A stretch of DNA of 10,597 nt from Paracoccaceae bacterium (GTDB lineage Bacteria; Pseudomonadota; Alphaproteobacteria; Rhodobacterales; Rhodobacteraceae): NCBI GenBank assembly GCA_003250135.1, contig QKHF01000267.1, positions 1 through 10,597 on the forward strand, in the 5' to 3' direction. The notes beneath the pieces are model-generated. The model had not been told where the DNA came from. It searched no databases and worked only from the letters and a program-made list of their open reading frames with translations. Shown here piece by piece: positions 7,007 to 10,597 of this stretch (position 1 is the stretch's first letter; the number at the start of each line of letters is the position of its first letter). The translations under genes were made by a program, and so were the position numbers.

Positions 7007-7015
7007 TTTTGCGAC

Positions 7016-7043
7016 TTGGACGGCCTCTTTAAAACATTATTAC
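7016..7043 (+). promoter_or_regulatory. Possible promoter of the small lipoprotein gene, overlapping the phaC promoter
   Basis: TTGGAC (7016-7021) and TATTAC (7038-7043) are 16 bp apart on the plus strand, with three and four matches to consensus. They use the same AT-rich patch as the candidate phaC promoter, so the two promoters would overlap face to face. The support is weak. Confidence 0.25.
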
Positions 7044-7055
7044 CGGCCGTGTCAG
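7028..7055 (-). promoter_or_regulatory. Possible phaC promoter
   Basis: On the minus strand CTGACA (7050-7055, five of six matches to the -35 consensus) is 16 bp from TTTAAA (7028-7033, a weaker -10). This predicts a transcript start near 7021 and a leader of about 60 bases. The surrounding AT-rich patch (7027-7042) stands out from the GC-rich genome. Confidence 0.42.
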
Positions 7056-7114
7056 CTAGCCACTTGCTCATCGAGCGTGATAACCACGAAACGAGCCTTT
7101 CGCAGGAGGACCAG

Positions 7115-7408
7115 ATGTCGCCGTCCAGATCGCCAATCACGCTTCGCGGATTCGCTTTGACGCTCGCCGCCGCGGCGGCGCTGTCGGGCTGCGCCGCGCG
7201 CGACGCGATGGACCGGCACGCGGAGCTGGAGGATCCCTGGGTGGAAAGCCAGCCCTATCCGCGCCTTGTGGACGCGCCCGAGACCCCGCTTCCCGGCGAG
7301 TATACCCCCGCGACGCCCGATCCTGCGCAGGGGAAGGCGGTGATTGACGAGCTTGGCCCCGCAGCGGAGGAAAATACGATCCGCGGCGCCGCATTGTCGG
7401 GACAATAA
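7115..7408 (+). CDS. Small putative lipoprotein of unknown function
   Basis: The protein has 97 residues. The N-terminus is a classic lipoprotein signal: a short basic region, the hydrophobic stretch GFALTLAAAAALSGC and lipobox L-S-G-C26. Mature residues 27-97 are polar and proline-rich (for example PWVESQPYPRLVDAPETPLPGEY) with no recognisable domain, and are probably extended or disordered in the periplasm. The start is fixed by AGGAGG at 7104-7109, 5 bases before the ATG. A longer in-frame reading from 6992 is possible but lacks a ribosome site and would bury the signal peptide. The gene is divergent from phaC and lies about 107 bp upstream of the aminotransferase in the same direction. 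Lipoprotein targeting is well supported; function is unknown to me. Confidence 0.75.
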   Translation: MSPSRSPITLRGFALTLAAAAALSGCAARDAMDRHAELEDPWVESQPYPRLVDAPETPLPGEYTPATPDPAQGKAVIDELGPAAEENTIRGAALSGQ

Positions 7409-7433
7409 GCGCGCGCGCAGCGCTCCTCGCACG

Positions 7434-7462
7434 CTGTCACTCCCTGAAGAGCCTGATATAAG
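7434..7462 (+). promoter_or_regulatory. Likely promoter of the aminotransferase-hom-glpX operon
   Basis: CTGTCA (7434-7439, four of six) and TATAAG (7457-7462, five of six) are separated by the ideal 17 bp. The predicted transcript start near 7469 gives a leader of about 47 bases before the ATG at 7516. This is the best-matching promoter in the window. Confidence 0.55.
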
Positions 7463-7495
7463 GCGGCGGTCCCGGCGTCCGAGCCCGGCGCCGCC
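7462..7495 (+). other. GC-rich hairpin at the start of the aminotransferase leader
   Basis: GGCGGCG (7462-7468) pairs with CGCCGCC (7489-7495), and inside it CCGG (7472-7475) can pair with CCGG (7485-7488), leaving a three-base bulge and a nine-base loop. It overlaps the predicted transcript start, ends 20 bases before the ATG and has no U-tract, so it is not a simple terminator. Regulation is speculative. Confidence 0.35.
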
Positions 7496-7515
7496 CGCAC
7501 CTTGAAAGTCACGCC

Positions 7516-8757
7516 ATGTCTGAAGATTTCTACCGCATCAAACGCCTGCCGCCTTACGTCTTCGCCGAGGTCAACCGGCTGAAGGCGGCCTATCGCGCAG
7601 AGGGCATGGACATCATCGATTTCGGCATGGGCAACCCCGACATCGACACCCCCAGCCACATCGTCGAGAAGCTGATCGAGACGGTAAAGAAGCCGCGCAC
7701 CCATCGCTATTCGGCCTCCAAGGGCATTCCCGGCCTGCGCCGCGCCCAGGCGGGCTATTACGAGCGGCGCTTCGGCGTGAAGCTGAACCCCGAGACAGAG
7801 GTGGTCGCCACGCTCGGCTCGAAGGAGGGGCTCGCCAACCTCGCCATGGCGATCACCGCGCCGGGCGACGTGATGCTGACGCCCAACCCCAGCTACCCGA
7901 TCCACCCCTACGGCTTCATCATCGCCGGGGGCGCGCTGCACCACATCCCGGCGCTGCACGACGGGCGATTCGACCCCGAGCGGTATCTGGGCGCGGTCTA
8001 TGACGCGATTCACCAGCTGGTGCCGGCGCCGGTGGCGATCGTGGTCAACTTCCCCTCGAACCCGACGGCGCAGGTCTGCGATCTGGACTTTTACCGGGAG
8101 CTGATCGCGCTCTGCAAAGAGCATGGCGTCTGGGTGCTGTCCGACCTCGCCTACGCCGAGATCTATTTCGACGACAATCCGCCGCCCTCGATCCTGCAGG
8201 TTCCCGGAGCGAAGGACGTGGCGGTGGAGTTCACCTCCATGTCGAAGACCTACTCCATGCCCGGCTGGCGCATGGGCTTCGCCGTGGGCAACGAGCGGCT
8301 GATCAACGCGCTGACCCGGATCAAGTCCTATCTCGACTATGGCGCCTTCACGCCGATCCAGGTGGCCGCCGCCGCGGCGCTCAACGGTCCGGACGACTGC
8401 ATCGCCGAGATCCGCGGCATCTACAAATCCCGCCGCGACGTGCTGGTCGAAGCGATGGGCCGCGCGGGCTGGGACATCCCGCCTCCGCCCGCCACCATGT
8501 TCGCCTGGGCGCCGGTGCCCGAGCCGTTCCGCGCGCTCGGCTCCATGGAGTTCTCGAAGATCCTGCTGAAGGAGGCGGAGGTCGCGGTCGCGCCCGGCGT
8601 CGGCTTCGGCGAGTATGGCGAGGGCTATGTGCGCCTTGGCCTGGTGGAGAACGAACAGCGCATCCGGCAAGCGGCGCGCAACGTCAAGCGCGTGATGCAG
8701 AACGCCGACGAGATCCTGTCGCGCTATACGCAGCTCAACCCTCGCGACGGCGATTGA
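7516..8757 (+). CDS. alaC: Class I/II PLP aminotransferase, AlaC-like (alanine / LL-diaminopimelate aminotransferase group)
   Basis: The protein has 413 residues with the fold-type I aminotransferase pattern throughout. RIKRLPPYVFAEVNRLK and DFGMGNPDIDTPSHIVEKL at the start match the AlaC subgroup closely. Cofactor and substrate residues are visible: N182 in NFPSNPTAQ, D210 and Y213 in SDLAYAEIYF, the PLP lysine K244 in TSMSKTYSMPGWRMG, and R252. The C-terminus has YVRLGLVENEQRIRQA with the carboxylate-binding Arg. AlaC transfers an amino group between glutamate and pyruvate to make alanine; close relatives are annotated as LL-diaminopimelate or aspartate aminotransferase, and sequence alone does not settle the substrate. 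The ATG has only a weak ribosome site (GAAAG). The stop overlaps a TTG codon in the hom reading frame, and hom follows directly, pointing to one operon. Confidence 0.85.
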   Translation: MSEDFYRIKRLPPYVFAEVNRLKAAYRAEGMDIIDFGMGNPDIDTPSHIVEKLIETVKKPRTHRYSASKGIPGLRRAQAGYYERRFGVKLNPETEVVATLGSKEGLANLAMAITAPGDVMLTPNPSYPIHPYGFIIAGGALHHIPALHDGRFDPERYLGAVYDAIHQLVPAPVAIVVNFPSNPTAQVCDLDFYRELIALCKEHGVWVLSDLAYAEIYFDDNPPPSILQVPGAKDVAVEFTSMSKTYSMPGWRMGFAVGNERLINALTRIKSYLDYGAFTPIQVAAAAALNGPDDCIAEIRGIYKSRRDVLVEAMGRAGWDIPPPPATMFAWAPVPEPFRALGSMEFSKILLKEAEVAVAPGVGFGEYGEGYVRLGLVENEQRIRQAARNVKRVMQNADEILSRYTQLNPRDGD

Positions 8758-8795
8758 GCGCCCGGCCCGACGACAAGTTTGGAGACTTCCGAGAA

Positions 8796-10085
8796 ATGAC
8801 CGAACCTTTCCGCATCGCCGTCGCCGGCCTCGGCACCGTCGGCGCCGGCGTCGTCAAGATCGTGCAGAAACATGGGGATCTGATCGCCGCCCGCGCGGGG
8901 CGTCGGATCGAGATCACCGCCGTCTCCGCCCGCAACCGCACTCGGGACCGCGGCGTGGACCTTTCCGCCTACGACTGGGAGGACGACGCCGCCGCCATGG
9001 CTGCGCGGGGCGACGTCGACTGCGTGGTCGAGGTGATCGGCGGATCGGACGGCCCCGCCAAGGCGGCGCTGGAGCGCGCGCTCGGCGCGGGACGCCATGC
9101 GGTGACCGCCAACAAGGCGCTGATCGCCCATCATGGTCAGGCGCTTGGGGCGCTGGCCGACGCGAACGGCGCCGCGCTGCGCTTCGAGGCGGCGGTCGCC
9201 GGCGGCATCCCGATCCTCAAGGCGCTGGGCGAAGGCCTGGCGGCCAACCGGGTGAACCGCGTCTATGGCGTCCTGAACGGCACCTGCAACTACATCCTGA
9301 CCGAGATGGAGAAGACCCACCGGGCCTATGAGGACGTGCTGGCCGAGGCGCAGAAGCTGGGCTACGCCGAAGCCGATCCCAGCTTCGACGTGGGCGGGAT
9401 CGACGCCGCGCACAAACTGGCGATCCTCGCCGCGCTGGCCTTCGGCATGGAGGTCGATTTCGCCTCCGTCGCCGTCGAGGGGATCGAGCGGATCAATCTG
9501 AAGGACATCGAGTTCGCCGCCGATCTCGGCTATCGCATCAAGCTGCTGGGCGTGGCCGATTTCGACGGCGAGGGCGTCGAGCAGCGCGTGCAGCCCTGCA
9601 TGGTTCCCGCGGACTCCACCATCGGCGCGCTGGACGGCGTGACCAACGCGGTGGTCTGCGAAGGCGATTTCGTCGGCAAGACCGTGTTCGAGGGACCGGG
9701 CGCCGGCGAAGGGCCGACCGCCTCGGCGATCATGGCCGACGTGATCGACATCGCCCGCGGCGCCCGCACCCCCGCCTTCGGCGTTCCCACCGCGGCGCTG
9801 GCCCGGATCGCGCCGCAGACCGAGGGCGCGCATCCGGCCGAATACTATCTGCGATTCCACCTGCAGGACGCGCCGGGCGTGCTGGCGAAGGTCACCGCCG
9901 CGCTGGGCGCGGAAGGCGTCTCGATCCATCGCATGCGCCAGTATGGCGAGGAGAATGGCGGCGCGCCGGTGCTGATCGTCACCCATGACGCGGGGCGCGG
10001 CGCGATCGACCGCGCGCTCGCCGTGATCGCCGAACTGGAAGTCTCGCTGGCCCAACCGGTGGCCGTTCGCATAGAAAAAACCTGA
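8796..10085 (+). CDS. hom: Homoserine dehydrogenase with C-terminal ACT domain
   Basis: The protein has 429 residues from the chosen ATG and reduces aspartate semialdehyde to homoserine with NAD(P)H, the branch point to threonine and methionine. The nucleotide-binding motif is G11-L-G-T-V-G16-A-G. The conserved ANKALIAHHG (K107), NGTCNYILTEM (161-171) and EADPSFDVGGIDAAHKLAI with K207 are present. An ACT domain occupies about residues 349-425 (AEYYLRFHLQDAPGVLAKV and following), consistent with feedback control by threonine, as known for this family. The open frame extends to a TTG at 8754 that overlaps the aminotransferase stop as TTGA. I prefer the ATG at 8796 because MTEPFRIAVAGLG places the Rossmann strand at the usual N-terminal position; GGAG lies 11 bases upstream. 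glpX follows 33 bp downstream. Confidence 0.95.
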   Translation: MTEPFRIAVAGLGTVGAGVVKIVQKHGDLIAARAGRRIEITAVSARNRTRDRGVDLSAYDWEDDAAAMAARGDVDCVVEVIGGSDGPAKAALERALGAGRHAVTANKALIAHHGQALGALADANGAALRFEAAVAGGIPILKALGEGLAANRVNRVYGVLNGTCNYILTEMEKTHRAYEDVLAEAQKLGYAEADPSFDVGGIDAAHKLAILAALAFGMEVDFASVAVEGIERINLKDIEFAADLGYRIKLLGVADFDGEGVEQRVQPCMVPADSTIGALDGVTNAVVCEGDFVGKTVFEGPGAGEGPTASAIMADVIDIARGARTPAFGVPTAALARIAPQTEGAHPAEYYLRFHLQDAPGVLAKVTAALGAEGVSIHRMRQYGEENGGAPVLIVTHDAGRGAIDRALAVIAELEVSLAQPVAVRIEKT

Positions 10086-10118
10086 CGCCGCACGCGCAGG
10101 AATTCGGGAGGAGTTAAT

Positions 10119-10597
10119 ATGGGCGACGACGCGACACAGACCGATTTCAAGGACCGGATGCTGTCCTTGGGCTTAGCGCGTGTGTCCGAGGCCGCCGCGA
10201 TCGCGTCTGCCCGCCTGATCGGACGCGGCGACGAGAAGGCCGCGGATCAGGCCGCAGTCGACGCCATGCGCACGCAACTGAATATGCTGAACATCGCGGG
10301 CACCATCGTGATCGGCGAGGGCGAGCGGGACGAGGCGCCGATGCTCTATATCGGCGAGGAGGTCGGCACCGGAGAAGGCGACAAGGTCGACATCGCGCTC
10401 GACCCGCTCGAGGGCACCACCCTGACCGCCAAGGCGATGCCCAATGCGCTGGCGGTGATCGCCATGGGTCCGCGCGGGTCCATGCTGCACGCCCCCGACG
10501 TCTATATGGACAAGCTGGCCATCGGACCAGGCTATCCCGAAGGCGTCGTTTCTCTGGAGGCCGACCCAGCGGACAACGTAAAGGAACTGGCCCGGGC
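10119..10597 (+). CDS. glpX: Class II fructose-1,6-bisphosphatase GlpX (3' truncated)
   Basis: The first 159 codons are present and the gene runs off the right edge, leaving roughly half of the usual 320-340 residues. The product hydrolyses fructose-1,6-bisphosphate to fructose-6-phosphate in gluconeogenesis; some relatives also take sedoheptulose-1,7-bisphosphate. Family signatures visible are GTIVIGEGERDEAPMLYIGE (metal-binding acidic loop), the phosphatase motif D-P-L-E-G-T-T followed by LTAKAMPNALAVIA, and DVYMDKLAIGPGYP. The start is strongly supported by GGGAGGAG at 10106-10113, five bases before the ATG. The 33-bp gap after hom suggests co-transcription. Confidence 0.95.
   Translation, partial: MGDDATQTDFKDRMLSLGLARVSEAAAIASARLIGRGDEKAADQAAVDAMRTQLNMLNIAGTIVIGEGERDEAPMLYIGEEVGTGEGDKVDIALDPLEGTTLTAKAMPNALAVIAMGPRGSMLHAPDVYMDKLAIGPGYPEGVVSLEADPADNVKELAR

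Noticed and set aside
6992..7114. A 41-codon N-terminal extension of the small lipoprotein
   Set aside because: There is no ribosome site at 6992, while AGGAGG precedes the ATG at 7115; the extension would place the signal peptide internally and cover the candidate promoters.
7255..8670. A 471-codon minus-strand open frame opposite the aminotransferase
   Set aside because: It is a shadow of a clearly real gene with all PLP-binding residues; its composition is Arg/His/Gly-rich and no domain or ribosome site supports it.
8754..8795. TTG start for hom overlapping the aminotransferase stop
   Set aside because: The 14-residue extension is polar and unlike the N-terminus of homologues, and the ATG at 8796 places the Rossmann motif normally. 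It remains a possible minor start.
8724..10055. A 443-codon minus-strand open frame opposite hom
   Set aside because: Same reason: it mirrors the codon bias of a well-supported homoserine dehydrogenase and has no recognisable motif.
1..10597. CRISPR arrays, tRNA/rRNA genes, insertion sequences, attachment sites
   Set aside because: I saw no regularly spaced repeats, transposase motifs, terminal inverted repeats, or tRNA-like T-loop sequences in the intergenic gaps, all of which are shorter than 160 bp.

Overview
The window is GC-rich, densely coded bacterial chromosome and most likely alphaproteobacterial (Caulobacterales, Maricaulales or Rhodobacterales type). The evidence is the base composition, a class I polyhydroxyalkanoate (PHA) synthase, and an alanine-type aminotransferase - homoserine dehydrogenase - glpX order that I associate with that class. 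I saw no rRNA, tRNA, CRISPR array, insertion sequence or phage gene. The genus assignment is inference only.

Left part (1-2611, plus strand). A truncated SPFH-family protein ends in a GYF_2-like domain. It is followed four bases later by a protein with two CxxC zinc-ribbon units and one C-terminal membrane anchor. This pair resembles the SPFH/zinc-ribbon part of membrane-stress loci such as Bacillus ydjFGHI. After a 110-bp gap with a possible promoter comes a DUF937-like protein with a charged coiled coil and a very acidic tail.

Middle part (2621-6962, minus strand). A class I PHA synthase gene (phaC) ends in a perfect 11-bp GC hairpin. Downstream, in the same direction, lie a lipoprotein 5'-nucleotidase/metallophosphatase and, 22 bp further, a SRAP-domain protein (YedK/HMCES type) that caps abasic sites in single-stranded DNA. 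The SRAP gene converges on the DUF937-like gene with a 9-bp gap.

Right part (6963-10597, plus strand). A 152-bp divergent regulatory region separates phaC from a gene for a 97-residue putative lipoprotein. Then come an AlaC-like aminotransferase, homoserine dehydrogenase (hom, with C-terminal ACT domain) and the first 159 codons of glpX (class II fructose-1,6-bisphosphatase). The last three look like one operon joining amino-acid metabolism (alanine/glutamate; threonine/methionine branch) to gluconeogenesis. Its candidate promoter and GC-rich leader hairpin lie at 7434-7495.

Most of the window is ordinary housekeeping and storage metabolism. The least understood parts are the SPFH-GYF/zinc-ribbon pair, the DUF937-like acidic protein, the small lipoprotein divergent from phaC, and the nucleotidase-SRAP pairing. 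I found no clear evidence of a wholly new system.
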